Positions 8,359 to 17,921 of a stretch of 64,000 nucleotides of DNA are shown here, in pieces; the first letter of the stretch is position 1; every line of letters begins with the position of its first letter. The position numbers and the translations under genes are program-made. The notes under the pieces were generated by a model, which did not search any database, was not told where the DNA came from, and saw only the letters and a list, made by a program, of their open reading frames with translations. This DNA comes from Marinomonas rhodophyticola (GTDB lineage: Bacteria > Pseudomonadota > Gammaproteobacteria > Pseudomonadales > Marinomonadaceae): the NCBI RefSeq assembly GCF_026113935.1, contig NZ_JAPEUL010000007.1, positions 434,001-498,000 on the forward strand, given 5' to 3'.

Positions 8359-10635
8359 ATGAGTTTCGAGGTCGATGAAGAGATTCTACAAGATTTTTTG
8401 GTAGAAGCTGGTGAAATTCTAGAACAGCTTTCCGAACAGTTAGTAGATTTAGAGCAAAACCCTAATGATAAACAGCTACTAAATGCGATTTTTCGTGGCT
8501 TTCATACCGTTAAAGGCGGTGCTGGGTTTTTACAATTAACGGCATTGGTTGATTGTTGTCATTATGCTGAAAACGTTTTTGATATTTTAAGAAACGGTCA
8601 GCGTAAAATTGACTCAGATTTAATGGATATTGTTCTACAAGCACTTGATGCTGTGAACGAAATGTTTGACGCGGTACGTGCTGGCGCGGAGCCAGAGCGT
8701 GCGTCTCCAGAACTTATTGCTGCGTTGAGCGTATATGCAAAACCTCCAACAGCGGAAGAGCTTGCCGGGAAAGAAGAGACGGATGAGCTTGATGAAGTTG
8801 AAGATATTGCTGAAGAGCAAGATGAAATAGAAGAAGAGGACGACGAAAACACGTCGTCAAGTTCTGATGAATCTGTGGATATTTCTGATGATGAGTTTGA
8901 GTCATTGTTAGATGCGCTTGGTGACACTTCTGCAGATGAGGCTACTGATAAAGGTCAGTCTGACTCAAAAACTGACGATGAAATTACAGAAGACGAATTT
9001 GATGCTTTGTTAAATCAGCTTCATGGAAGTGGTGCGCCTGGAATAAACGACAGTCAAGATAAAACAGAGCAATCAAATGCACCTTCAGACGAAATCACAG
9101 AGGATGAGTTTGAAGAATTGCTTGATAAACTTCATGGTGAAAGTGGTTCTCCAAGCAAAAAATCTGAAAGTGCTGATAAAACAAAAGCAGGGGCGGATAA
9201 GTCTGCTAAAGACGAGTCAGCTGGTGCTGAATCAGACTTGATTACTGAAGACGAGTTCGAATCACTTTTGGATAGTCTTCAAGGTAAAGATAAAGCAACG
9301 AAACCTAGTTCATCTGCGCCTAAAGCTGAGCCGAAAGAGGTTCCAGCCGCTAAGCCTAAAGCGAAAGCTGCGCCAAAATCTATACCTAAACCAGAACCCA
9401 AAGTGTCTGATCCACATGATTCAGAAATGGATGGTGTGAAAGAGAAAACAGCGAACTCGCCTGTTACTCAAGAAGCCACTGTTCGTGTTGATACTAAGCG
9501 TTTAGACGATATCATGAACATGGTGGGTGAGCTGGTATTGGTTCGTAACCGACTTGTCAGATTGGGTCTTCAAAGTGAAGACGAGTCGATGGGTAAAGCC
9601 GTTGCCAATTTAGATGTGGTGACGGGCGACTTGCAAAATGCAGTAATGAAAACGCGCATGCAACCGATCAAAAAGGTGTTTGGTCGATTCCCTCGAGTGG
9701 TTCGAGACCTTGCTCGTAATATGAAGAAAGAAGTTAACCTTGTTCTTCGTGGTGAGGAAACTGATTTAGACAAAAATTTGGTTGAAGCGTTAGCGGATCC
9801 TTTGGTTCACTTGGTGCGAAACTCAGTGGATCATGGGGTTGAGGCACCAGATGTCCGAGAGGCAAGTGGCAAACCTCGAATGGGGACAGTTATTCTATCT
9901 GCTGAGCAAGAAGGTGATCACATTCTGTTGTCTATCGAAGATGATGGCGCAGGTATGGATCCGAGTTTATTGCGTAGAAAAGCGGTTGAAAAAGGATTAA
10001 TGGAAGCCGACGCAGCAGAAAGATTGTCTGATGAAGAAGCTTTTAATTTGATCTTTGCGCCAGGTTTCTCTACAAAAGTAGAAATAACCGATGTGTCCGG
10101 ACGTGGTGTTGGGATGGATGTGGTGAAAACCAAAATATCTCAGCTTAATGGTACCTTAGACATTAAGTCGGTACTTGGTCAAGGCTCTCGTTTTATCATC
10201 AAAGTACCTTTAACCTTGGCAATTATGCCTACCTTAATGGTGACCTTGTCTGATCAGGCCTTTGCGTTCCCGTTGGTAAGTGTGAATGAAATATTCCACC
10301 TTAATTTGAAAAAAACTAACGTCGTAGATGGTCAGCAAGTTGTTGTTATTAGAGGTAAAACTCTTCCTATATTCCATCTGAAGAGCTGGTTGATTAAGGG
10401 GAGTAGTAAGGATAATTTACCCTCTGAAGCTCATGTTGTTGTTGTACAAGTGGGTATGAGTGAGGTTGGGTTTGTTGTTGATCAATTAGTTGGCCAAGAA
10501 GAAGTTGTTATAAAGCCATTAGGAAAAATGTTGCAAGGTACTGCTGGTATGGCAGGCGCAACAATTACTGGTGATGGTCGTATTGCATTGATTCTGGATG
10601 TGCCTAGTATGCTCAAGTGTTACGCATCTAGGTAG
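8359..10635 (+). CDS. cheA: Chemotaxis histidine kinase CheA
   Basis: Kinase of the chemoreceptor arrays. Domains in order: Hpt/P1 with the phospho-His in FRGFHTVKGGAGF (His49); a long acidic and Lys/Pro/Ala-rich linker (about 140-360); dimerisation P3 (RVDTKRLDDIMNMVGELVLV); HATPase P4 with the N box HLVRNSVDHG and G boxes DDGAGMD and GRGVGMDVV; and the CheW-like P5 to the end. No clear P2 domain is seen. The linker carries four copies of a short D/E-D-E-F-x-x-L-L-x-x-L motif, listed separately. Length 758, preceded by GAAGGAGCTGAGG. Confidence 0.97.
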   Translation: MSFEVDEEILQDFLVEAGEILEQLSEQLVDLEQNPNDKQLLNAIFRGFHTVKGGAGFLQLTALVDCCHYAENVFDILRNGQRKIDSDLMDIVLQALDAVNEMFDAVRAGAEPERASPELIAALSVYAKPPTAEELAGKEETDELDEVEDIAEEQDEIEEEDDENTSSSSDESVDISDDEFESLLDALGDTSADEATDKGQSDSKTDDEITEDEFDALLNQLHGSGAPGINDSQDKTEQSNAPSDEITEDEFEELLDKLHGESGSPSKKSESADKTKAGADKSAKDESAGAESDLITEDEFESLLDSLQGKDKATKPSSSAPKAEPKEVPAAKPKAKAAPKSIPKPEPKVSDPHDSEMDGVKEKTANSPVTQEATVRVDTKRLDDIMNMVGELVLVRNRLVRLGLQSEDESMGKAVANLDVVTGDLQNAVMKTRMQPIKKVFGRFPRVVRDLARNMKKEVNLVLRGEETDLDKNLVEALADPLVHLVRNSVDHGVEAPDVREASGKPRMGTVILSAEQEGDHILLSIEDDGAGMDPSLLRRKAVEKGLMEADAAERLSDEEAFNLIFAPGFSTKVEITDVSGRGVGMDVVKTKISQLNGTLDIKSVLGQGSRFIIKVPLTLAIMPTLMVTLSDQAFAFPLVSVNEIFHLNLKKTNVVDGQQVVVIRGKTLPIFHLKSWLIKGSSKDNLPSEAHVVVVQVGMSEVGFVVDQLVGQEEVVIKPLGKMLQGTAGMAGATITGDGRIALILDVPSMLKCYASR
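8881..9285 (+). repeat. Four spaced copies of a DEFxxLLxxL motif in the CheA linker
   Basis: Codons for ISDDEFESLLDALG (residue about 175), ITEDEFDALLNQLHG (209), ITEDEFEELLDKLHG (246) and ITEDEFESLLDSLQG (295) recur with spacings of 34, 37 and 49 residues. The spacers are low-complexity Ser/Asp/Lys-rich sequence. The motif resembles the C-terminal tail of CheZ encoded just upstream (QDEVDDLLSSLGF). A role in docking CheY is an inference from that likeness. Confidence 0.85.
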
Positions 10636-10661
10636 TAGGTTTTTCATTTAGGGGATGTGAT

Positions 10662-11727
10662 ATGCCTGTTAAGGTGCTGGTTGTTGATGATTCTGGTTTC
10701 TTTCGACGTCGTTTAGTAGAGATATTTGAAGCTGATCCCAGATTAACTGTTGTCGGTACTGCAAATAATGGAAGAGAGGCGATAGACAAAGTTCAATCCT
10801 TATCGCCTGATGTAGTTACGATGGATTACGAGATGCCTGTCTTAGACGGTATCGCAGCAGTCGCCAATATAATGAAACTCAAACCGACGCCGGTGCTGAT
10901 GTTTTCCTCTTTAACCCATGAGGGTGCCAAAGTCACTTTGGATGCTCTAGAGGCTGGCGCTGTTGATTTTATGCCAAAGAATTTCGAGGATATTTCTCGT
11001 GATTCTGCCGTGGTTAAACGTGCTCTGGTTGAGCGAGTGTTATTGGTAGCTAGAACCCGTTTTTCTGGCAACAGAGAGCCGGTTGCTGCTTTAGCGCCTA
11101 GGGAGGCACCTAAGCCAATCGTTACTGATCGTGGGGTTATTATACCTCGTGTCAGGAAACGGGTGAGTTTAGTGGCCATCGGTACGTCTACCGGAGGTCC
11201 GATGGCGCTTCAGGCCGTATTGACAAAATTGCCTAAAGATTTTGCTGCTCCTTTGGTTTTGGTTCAGCATATGCCTGCGGCTTTTACTGGCGCTTTTGCA
11301 GAGCGACTGAATAACATCTGCCAAATTACCGTGAAAGAAGCTCAGGATGGAGATCGTTTACAGGCTGGTGTTGCTTTGCTAGCGCCGGGTGGTAAACAAA
11401 TGATGATCGACCCTCGTAATGGTGGTTGTGTTCGAATCTTAGATGGTGATGAGCGGCTTAATTATAAGCCTTCTGTTGATGTTACTTTCGGTTCAGCGTC
11501 CAAATGTTATCCAGGAAAAGTTCTATCTGTGGTGATGACAGGAATGGGGGTTGATGGTCGTGAAGGGGACTCGTATGCTAAAAAATTCGGGTTCAAGAGT
11601 TTGGATTCAAAGCGAAGAGTCTTGTGTCATTTACGGCATGCCAATGGCAGTAGAGAAGGCAAATTTAGCGGATGAAATCATAGATTTAAATCATATTGGT
11701 GAACGTATTGCACGTGAGGTCAGTTAG
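10662..11727 (+). CDS. cheB: Chemoreceptor methylesterase CheB (one frameshift near 3' end)
   Basis: CheB removes methyl groups from chemoreceptors when its receiver domain is phosphorylated. The N-terminal receiver has LVVDDSGFFRR and the acceptor VVTMDYEMPVLDG. The C-terminal esterase has the catalytic Ser region AIGTSTGGPMALQ, the His region VLVQHMPAAFT, and the Asp region MTGMGVDGREG. After GREG the frame shifts near 11570-11610; the expected tail, ESCVIYGMPMAVEKANLADE, is readable in another frame to a TAG at 11725-11727. The indel is most likely a sequence error. The stop overlaps the motC start. Confidence 0.94.
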
Positions 11728-12464
11728 TGGATTTCGTCACCTTAGCTGGTCTTCTCATTGCGTTCAGTTCTGTATTTCTAGCTAACTGGTTAGGAGGAGG
11801 AGAGGTTATTCTCCTTCTCAATCTTCCCTCAGCAATTATAGTGATTGTTGGTAGTATTGGGGCATCATTAATTCAAAGCAGTATTCAAGAGGCTACTCGC
11901 GCGCTTGTTTTGCTTAAATGGAGTCTCTTCCCACCCGTTTACGATTTTAATTCCGCTAGAGCGACTTTAAACAATCTCGCCCATAAAGCCAGAAGGTTGT
12001 CATTATTGGCGTTAGAGTCTGATATTGATGCCATGGGAAATCGTTTCTCATCCCGCGCTTTGCAAATGGCAATCGATGGAACAGATCCTGAACTGCTAGC
12101 GGATCGGTTAAATGATGACGCCGTGCGTATTTACGATAAACGCATGAAAAGTGTTTCTTTCATAGAATCAATTGGAGGTTATGCTCCTACATTAGGGATC
12201 ATGGGGTCTGTGTTAGGTTTGATCCAAGCTATGGCAAACTTAGACAGTCCTGAAGCTCTAGGGCACGGTATTGCAGTGGCTTTTGTGTCGACACTTTACG
12301 GACAAGGGTTTGCAAACTTGGTTATTTTTCCTATTGCCAAAAAGCTGACCGGCTATATTGAAAAAGAGTTGTTATATCATCAGTTACTGATCGATGGTAT
12401 CTGTGGCATTGCGATAGGCAAACACCCCTATCGACTAGAGCTTGAGCTGAATACGTATGAGTGA
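11727..12464 (+). CDS. motC: Flagellar motor stator protein MotC (MotA/PomA family)
   Basis: Four-helix ion-channel subunit of the flagellar stator. The 245 residues start at GTG 11727 (MDFVTLAGLLIAFSSVFLANWLGGG). The third and fourth membrane helices include SFIESIGGYAPTLGIMGSVLGLIQAM and GIAVAFVSTLYGQGFANLVIFPIAKKL, diagnostic for MotA/ExbB proteins. Its position straight after cheB and before motD is the arrangement of motCD in Pseudomonas. The coupling ion cannot be told from sequence. Confidence 0.94.
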   Translation: MDFVTLAGLLIAFSSVFLANWLGGGEVILLLNLPSAIIVIVGSIGASLIQSSIQEATRALVLLKWSLFPPVYDFNSARATLNNLAHKARRLSLLALESDIDAMGNRFSSRALQMAIDGTDPELLADRLNDDAVRIYDKRMKSVSFIESIGGYAPTLGIMGSVLGLIQAMANLDSPEALGHGIAVAFVSTLYGQGFANLVIFPIAKKLTGYIEKELLYHQLLIDGICGIAIGKHPYRLELELNTYE

Positions 12465-13275
12465 CACTCCTGTTCGACCATCAAGGCGTCGTCGAATGGC
12501 GGTTAAATCGTCAAGCTCTGGTGCGCAAGGTCGAGATCGTTGGATACTGTCGTATGCCGATTTTATTACTTTGTTGTTTGCCTTTTTTGTTGCCTTGTAT
12601 TCTATTTCATTGAAAAACTCAGGGGATGAACAGCGCCTAAAAGAGACACTTCAGGGTGTGTTTGATGCTGTACAAAAGTCAGTAAAGCCCATCAATATTG
12701 GCGAGCCTATTGTTGGCGAGCCTAAAGATATTGAAGTGATAGAGGCCAAACCGATTCCAGCTGCGCCACCCACGATTGAAGAAAATACGTCCTCAGCGGT
12801 TTATGCGCTTCTGAGTCAAGTGGTGGAAAACCAGTTTTCGGGATTGCATGCTTCCGGTCAAATTTCTGTTAGCGAATCTGCCGATTGGGTAAGCTTAGAG
12901 CTAAAATCTGGTTTGCTGTTTGGACAAGGAGAATACGATTTAACGAATGAAGCGGTTGCTTTGCTGATCTTAGTGGCGAATGTTCTAAAAGCTTACCCAT
13001 CAGTAATACTAGTAGAGGGTAACACTGATGACTTGCCGGTTAATTCAAGGCGTTTAGTTTCGAATTGGCATTTGTCGAGTTTACGCTCTTCCTCCGTTGT
13101 GGATGAATTAGTTTACAGGGGCGTGGATCCAAAAATGATCGCGCCAATTGGTTTTTCAAGTGAACATCCTAAGGTAAGAAATACTAATGATTTTGCTCGT
13201 CAACAAAATCGTCGAGTCATTTTACGAATTAGTAAACGTGGGGCGGATAATCTACATGATTACTTGTTTCAATAG
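12457..13275 (+). CDS. motD: Flagellar motor stator protein MotD (MotB/PomB family)
   Basis: Stator partner with a single N-terminal membrane helix and a periplasmic OmpA-like peptidoglycan-binding domain. The helix holds the ion-binding Asp in SYADFITLLFAFFVALYSIS (about residues 29-48). A Pro-rich linker (PIPAAPPTIEE) follows, then the OmpA-like region VILVEGNTDDLPVNSRR and FARQQNRRVILRI near the C-terminus. 272 residues. It overlaps motC by eight bases. Confidence 0.94.
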   Translation: MSDTPVRPSRRRRMAVKSSSSGAQGRDRWILSYADFITLLFAFFVALYSISLKNSGDEQRLKETLQGVFDAVQKSVKPINIGEPIVGEPKDIEVIEAKPIPAAPPTIEENTSSAVYALLSQVVENQFSGLHASGQISVSESADWVSLELKSGLLFGQGEYDLTNEAVALLILVANVLKAYPSVILVEGNTDDLPVNSRRLVSNWHLSSLRSSSVVDELVYRGVDPKMIAPIGFSSEHPKVRNTNDFARQQNRRVILRISKRGADNLHDYLFQ

Positions 13276-13344
13276 CGTATTACTGTATATGATTGCAAGG
13301 AATTCGTAAGCAAAATAATCGCATAGGGTAGCAGGGGAGTCAGA

Positions 13345-14118
13345 GTGCACATTTGGGCAGTGGCGAATCAAAAAGGTGGCGTTGGAAAAACGACCACAGT
13401 AGTGTCTTTGGCTGGATTGTTAGCAGACGCAGGCCATCGAGTGTTAATGATTGATCTAGATCCTCATGGATCCTTGACCAGTTATTTTCGCTTTGATCCA
13501 GACTCTATAGAAAAGAGTGCCTATAATCTCTTTCAAACACCTAACAAGATTCCAGCAGATCTGCCCGCTTCCTTGATTCTAGAAACTGGCCATCCAAATT
13601 TATCTTTATTACCAGCGTCTACGGCTTTAGCCACGCTAGAACGTCACGCACAAGCGCAGGGTGGGATGGGGCTGGTTGTCTCGAAAACTCTCGCGATTTT
13701 ATGGGACCATTATGATTATGTGCTAATTGATAGCCCTCCAGTCCTTGGTGTGTTAATGATTAATGCGTTAGCGGCCTGTCAACAACTAGTAATACCCGTA
13801 CAAACTGAGTTTTTGGCGATTAAAGGGTTAGAGAGAATGGTTAGAACTCTGACGATGATAAACCGTGCACGAAAAAGGCCGGTGCCATTTTTGATTGTTC
13901 CCACTTTATTTGACCGACGCACTCAGGCATCTAACAAAAGCCTGCGTAGCCTAAAAGACACTTATGAAGAGCTAGTGTGGCACTCTGTTATTCCTGTAGA
14001 TACCAAATTAAGGGATGCGAGTACTGCTGGTATAGCGCCTTCTGCATTGGATCCTAATGCACGAGGAATAAAGGCTTACGCTAGCCTAATGGATTCTTTG
14101 CTGACCCCAGCGAGATAG
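13345..14118 (+). CDS. parC: ParA-family ATPase, ParC-type array positioning
   Basis: Walker-type ParA ATPase. The deviant Walker A is NQKGGVGKTTT at residues 8-18 and the Walker B-like region is YVLIDSPPVLG. 257 residues from a GTG at 13345. In Vibrio and Pseudomonas, the ParA homologue at this place between cheB and cheW positions chemotaxis arrays at the pole (ParC), not plasmids or chromosomes; no parB follows here, which agrees. The next gene encodes the CheW-domain partner. Confidence 0.88.
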   Translation: MHIWAVANQKGGVGKTTTVVSLAGLLADAGHRVLMIDLDPHGSLTSYFRFDPDSIEKSAYNLFQTPNKIPADLPASLILETGHPNLSLLPASTALATLERHAQAQGGMGLVVSKTLAILWDHYDYVLIDSPPVLGVLMINALAACQQLVIPVQTEFLAIKGLERMVRTLTMINRARKRPVPFLIVPTLFDRRTQASNKSLRSLKDTYEELVWHSVIPVDTKLRDASTAGIAPSALDPNARGIKAYASLMDSLLTPAR

Positions 14119-14126
14119 TAATCGTT

Positions 14127-15035
14127 ATGAAAGAAACAAAAAGTAAAGAACAAGCTCTTATTGGGCCGCAATTAGCAGTACAGCGTTATCTTGACGATTT
14201 GCTGCAGGAGGCGACGACTGAGCAAGCGGATGATCAAGAGGTTATTGAAGATCAATATACTGCTGAAGAGTTGGATGGATCTGAAGAGACAAAAGAAGAT
14301 TTTGAAGAGCCAGAAGAACTAGAAGCTTTTGATGAGTCAGAAGAGGCACAAGGGGCAAAAGCTTCGGATTATGGATTAAGTGAAGGTGAGCTTTCGTCTT
14401 TAGATGCTTCATTCAAAGATTTTGAAGAAGCTATATCATCGCAAGTGAGTGGGTTGTCAGGCGCTGCTGAAGAAGCACATCTGCCTCAGTCAGAGCCAGA
14501 ATTAGAACTAGAGACAGAATTAGAGCCAGAGCCAGAACCTGTTAAGAAGGTTTCTAGGACAGATCCTTTACCTTGGGCAACAGGTCGGTTTGAATGCCTA
14601 CTTTTTTATGTTGGTGGATTAAAAATGGCGGTGCCCTTGGTTGAATTAGGTGGCATTTTCCAAAGTAGTAAGGATAAATTAACTTCTATATTTGGGCAGC
14701 CCAACTGGTTTATGGGAGTGGCAAATGTGGGGGAGTTTAATCTTAGAACCGTAGACACCGCGCTTTGGGTCATGCCTAATCATTATCAGGGTGAGATGAA
14801 AGAGAATTTTAAGTTTGTAATACAGCTTGATCGTTCTAATTGGGGTGTGGCGTGTGAACGTGTTGCTGAGGCGATCACGTTAGAGCCATCACAAGTTAAG
14901 TGGCGAAGTGATAGAAGTAAACGACCTTGGTTGGCAGGTACCGTGATTGACCATATGTGTGCCATACTTGATGTACAAGGTTTTATAGAATTGTTAGATG
15001 ACCCAAATAATGGGTTTAGAAGAGCAGTAAAATAA
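14127..15035 (+). CDS. parP: CheW-domain protein, ParP-like partner of ParC
   Basis: A 302-residue protein with a very acidic N-terminal half (about 25-150, runs of Glu with the low-complexity ELELETELEPEPEP) and a C-terminal CheW-like domain (ECLLFYVGGLKMAVPLVELGGIF to the end). This layout and the place between the ParA homologue and cheW fit ParP, which links ParC to CheA in chemoreceptor arrays. The assignment rests on domain layout and synteny; the acidic region itself is not diagnostic. Confidence 0.82.
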   Translation: MKETKSKEQALIGPQLAVQRYLDDLLQEATTEQADDQEVIEDQYTAEELDGSEETKEDFEEPEELEAFDESEEAQGAKASDYGLSEGELSSLDASFKDFEEAISSQVSGLSGAAEEAHLPQSEPELELETELEPEPEPVKKVSRTDPLPWATGRFECLLFYVGGLKMAVPLVELGGIFQSSKDKLTSIFGQPNWFMGVANVGEFNLRTVDTALWVMPNHYQGEMKENFKFVIQLDRSNWGVACERVAEAITLEPSQVKWRSDRSKRPWLAGTVIDHMCAILDVQGFIELLDDPNNGFRRAVK

Positions 15036-15071
15036 TTTTATTGATCATTTTTTGATCTTTGGAGACAGATA

Positions 15072-15563
15072 ATGGCGACTAGCATAGCGTTAAAAAGCGG
15101 AAATCACACAGACGACCCTATGTTGCAATGGGTAACATTTCGCCTAGAGCATGAAATTTATGGTGTAAATGTCATGCAGGTGAAAGAGGTATTGCGCTAT
15201 TCTGAGATTGCGCCTGTGCCTGGTGCGCCAAGTTTTGTCTTGGGTATTATTCACCTACGTGGCACCGTAGTGACGGTGATAGATACATGCCAGCGATTTG
15301 GTTTACCTTCTGGTGAGATTACAGATGCAACACGCATTATGATCCTTGAGGTAGAGGGTCATGTGATTGGTATTTTGGTGGATGCGGTGTCAGAAGTGGT
15401 GTATCTACGTCAGTCTGAAATTGAGCCTTCTCCTAGTGTTGGTAATGATGAATCCTCTAAGTTTATTCAAGGGGTTTGTCATAAGAACAATATCTTATTA
15501 ATTCTAGTAGATCTTGATAAGCTTCTATCGGAAGATGAATGGTCTGAAGTTGGCACAATGTGA
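15072..15563 (+). CDS. cheW: Chemotaxis coupling protein CheW
   Basis: Adaptor that joins CheA to chemoreceptors. The 163 residues are a single CheW fold: WVTFRLEHEIYGVNVMQVKEVLRYSEIAPVPGAP, then VLGIIHLRGTVVTVIDTCQRFGLP and VDAVSEVVYL. The ATG at 15072 follows TTTGGAGACAGATA, a clear ribosome site. Confidence 0.96.
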   Translation: MATSIALKSGNHTDDPMLQWVTFRLEHEIYGVNVMQVKEVLRYSEIAPVPGAPSFVLGIIHLRGTVVTVIDTCQRFGLPSGEITDATRIMILEVEGHVIGILVDAVSEVVYLRQSEIEPSPSVGNDESSKFIQGVCHKNNILLILVDLDKLLSEDEWSEVGTM

Positions 15564-15584
15564 GTATTAAGGTAGTTGTACTAG

Positions 15585-15989
15585 ATGGAATCTCAGTGGT
15601 TATTTAACCTTCTCCTGACGCTTCAGTTTGTGATCTTAATTGCTGTTGTCGTGTGGGCTTTTCGGTTGTCAAAGCAAGTAAAGCGAATGAAGCAGCAGCA
15701 TACTGAAGCGGAGCTGAATCAAAAAAAACAGGTTCAGGTGCTCGCATCGGGATCGATTGGTATGGGACGGCGCTTGGTAGCTATTGAGAAAAAACTAAAT
15801 CTAGCGGTGGAAAAGCAGTCTGAAATTTTGTCAAAAGAAGGCGGTGTTTCTTACAATCGCGCCATGGAACTTTTGGAAATGGGGGCAACGATTGATGACT
15901 TGGTGTCTAAGTGTGGTCTGATTCGAGCAGAGGCTGAGTTGATTAGCCTTTTGAAGCAAGAGTCACGAAGAAATTCAGATTACCACTGA
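15585..15989 (+). CDS. DUF2802 family membrane-anchored protein
   Basis: 134 residues with one N-terminal membrane helix (WLFNLLLTLQFVILIAVVVWAF), a helical Gln/Lys-rich coiled-coil segment, and the conserved C-terminal motif YNRAMELLEMGATIDDLVSKCGLIRAEAELISLL. This DUF2802 protein is regularly found next to cheW in polar flagellar clusters; its function is not known to me. Its 3' end overlaps the end of the convergent flhB-like gene by ten bases. Confidence 0.85.
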   Translation: MESQWLFNLLLTLQFVILIAVVVWAFRLSKQVKRMKQQHTEAELNQKKQVQVLASGSIGMGRRLVAIEKKLNLAVEKQSEILSKEGGVSYNRAMELLEMGATIDDLVSKCGLIRAEAELISLLKQESRRNSDYH

Positions 15990-16228
15990 TGATCTCTGAT
16001 TTTGTGCGCAAAGGCGATGACTTCTGCCACGGCTAAATATAACGACTCTGGTATTTCTTCGCCTAATTCCAAAGTGCTGAGCAATTCAACAAGCTCAGGA
16101 CTTTGGTGCAGCAGAACGTTGTTTTCTTTGGCGACGGCCATTATTTTCTCTGCAAGCAAACCATTCCCTTTTGCCACCACGGTTGGTGCTGTGCTGAAGT
16201 CATATTTTAGAGCGACGGCTTTTTGCAT
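15980..16228 (-). CDS. Short FlhB C-terminal-domain homologue
   Basis: 82 residues matching only the last part of the cytoplasmic FlhB domain: AVALKYDFSTAPTVVAKGNGLLAEKIMAVAKENNVLLHQSPELVELL followed by LELGEEIPESLYLAVAEVIAFAHKI. The NPTH cleavage motif is absent, as in stand-alone FlhB-like proteins. It follows fliK directly (stop and start at 16228), so the two form an operon concerned with hook-length or export-specificity control. That role is an inference from the domain and its neighbour. Confidence 0.85.
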   Translation of the reverse strand: MQKAVALKYDFSTAPTVVAKGNGLLAEKIMAVAKENNVLLHQSPELVELLSTLELGEEIPESLYLAVAEVIAFAHKIRDHQW

Positions 16229-17759
16229 TATGTCCTCACATCGATTAATGATTGAGTGTTGTTAATATGACTCTTTTCTTTTTCAAGTTTTGCTTGGAAC
16301 GCTTCCAGTCTTTCGACTTCAATATCTTTGTCTTTTAATTGCTGTTTCAAACTAGGGATGTTCTGGCGTAATTTTTGTACGGTATCTGATTCTTCTGCCG
16401 CAAACAGTATTCCAACCTTGTTTGCTTGAACACTGGCTCTTGCATCAAAACGTCCTGTTTCTTCAAAATCAAATTTCAGTTTCACGAGCCAGCGTCTATC
16501 TTGTTTTGCTTGTTCTTCTGTTGCGGCGTCTTTGTCTATTTCCATTTGCACAAAGCTGGGTGTTTGACCGTTTTTGATCGGCAACTCTATGTGCAATGGA
16601 TAGCTTGGACCATTAATCTGATTTTGATCTGAAACGTGCCGTAATTGATTGGTGGTTATTCGCTCAATGGCACTGGCAATGTGTTCGGTTGGAACGCCAG
16701 TAAGACGCAATGCTGCTGAGTTTTCTTGGGCGTCTTTTAGCTGCATTAGATTGAGTTTTAAATCGGCAGGTATTTGTGTCTTGCTATCATTCGCTAGCAA
16801 GGACTCTGAAAAAAGGCCGCTGGTCTGAATGGCCTGTTTCATGGCTTCTGGTGACGTGGTTAACGTTCCTAACGTGGGCATATTTTGCATCAATTGCTTG
16901 AGTGCTTGTTGTGTCTGTGGCGGTAAGTTAGCAGAGGATGTTTCGTTTAGCGCATGTAATTGTCTGACAAGTTGTGACATATCCCCAAAAGATAACTGCT
17001 TCGGTAGGCTGTGTTTAAGTGCTTCAACTTGAATGGAGTTAGGAGCCGGATGATTTTTTGCTGGCAGCACTTGCATATTGTTATTGGCATCGACCATGAC
17101 GCGAACGACATCGCCTTTTTTAACGGTGTTTGGCTCACAATGGGAAACTCGGTGTTACCATCTGAGACAGTGGCTAATATAGGTGAGGTGTGACTGGTAA
17201 TCGTCGTGTTTGATGGCGACGTTACACTCGCCTGAATGTGTGGTGTAGCATTAGCCTGATAGGGAGTTGCTTGTAAGGGTGGTATTGGACCTTGGGCTTG
17301 AGTAGTCGTTGCACTGGGTGCCACGGCTGTCACGGTTAAGTTGACAACGCGTGAGGCCAGCATAAGGTTATCAGCTTGTCGGATTTGTGGAATGTTTGGG
17401 TTATTGGTGGCTATCTTACTTGTTTGAGTATCGAGGGGCATCGTTAGCGAGGCTTGCAGACCGTTGCTTTTATGTAATTTGGCATTCTGAATGTTGTTAA
17501 CATCAATGGGAGTGCCTGTATTTACCAGGGTGAAGGGGTGTTGTGCGCTGGTTGCATGTAATAATTGTGCGGGTTTTCCTTGAAAATTAAGCGACTCACT
17601 GCCTTGAAACTTGATCAAACTGAGATTTTCTATGAGTTTGATTTCACTGCTTAATTTCGCAATGGTCCCCGTACTGCCTAATACATTGTTACCGCTGCTC
17701 GCCCCGTTGCTCTGCTTGCCTGAAGATGCATTAAGCATAGATTGGATGTCAGAGATCAT
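16228..17759 (-). CDS. fliK: Flagellar hook-length control protein FliK (one frameshift)
   Basis: FliK measures hook length and triggers the FlhB specificity switch. Read leftward from the ATG at 17759 (MISDIQSMLNASSGKQ), the first 210 or so residues are low-complexity Ser/Thr/Gln/Pro-rich, typical for FliK. A missing A in the run at 17115-17120 breaks the frame before KKGDVVRVMVDANNNMQVLP. The C-terminal globular domain is DFEETGRFDARASVQANKVGILFAAEE followed by a coiled coil. About 510 residues in total. The lesion is in a homopolymer and is probably a sequence error. Confidence 0.86.
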
Positions 17760-17921
17760 GTAGCCTGCCTGTTGATTTACATAGCTGATTGATTTGTGCT
17801 TTTAGAAACGATTCTCATATAATGTTTAAACACTTTAGTATAGCTAAGCTGTATAGTAAAAACCGTGTCACACAAATAATGTTAACCTTTACCTACATAT
17901 CGGCCGAATTGGAAATATCTT

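Noticed and set aside
8598-8927. Serine-rich leftward frame opposite cheA
   Set aside because: It is the antisense shadow of the acidic, Asp/Glu-rich CheA linker and has no ribosome site.
13345-14118. ParA-type gene as the missing flhG or as a chromosome partition gene
   Set aside because: Its place between motD and the CheW-domain gene and the absence of parB fit ParC of chemotaxis arrays; FlhG would lie next to flhF.
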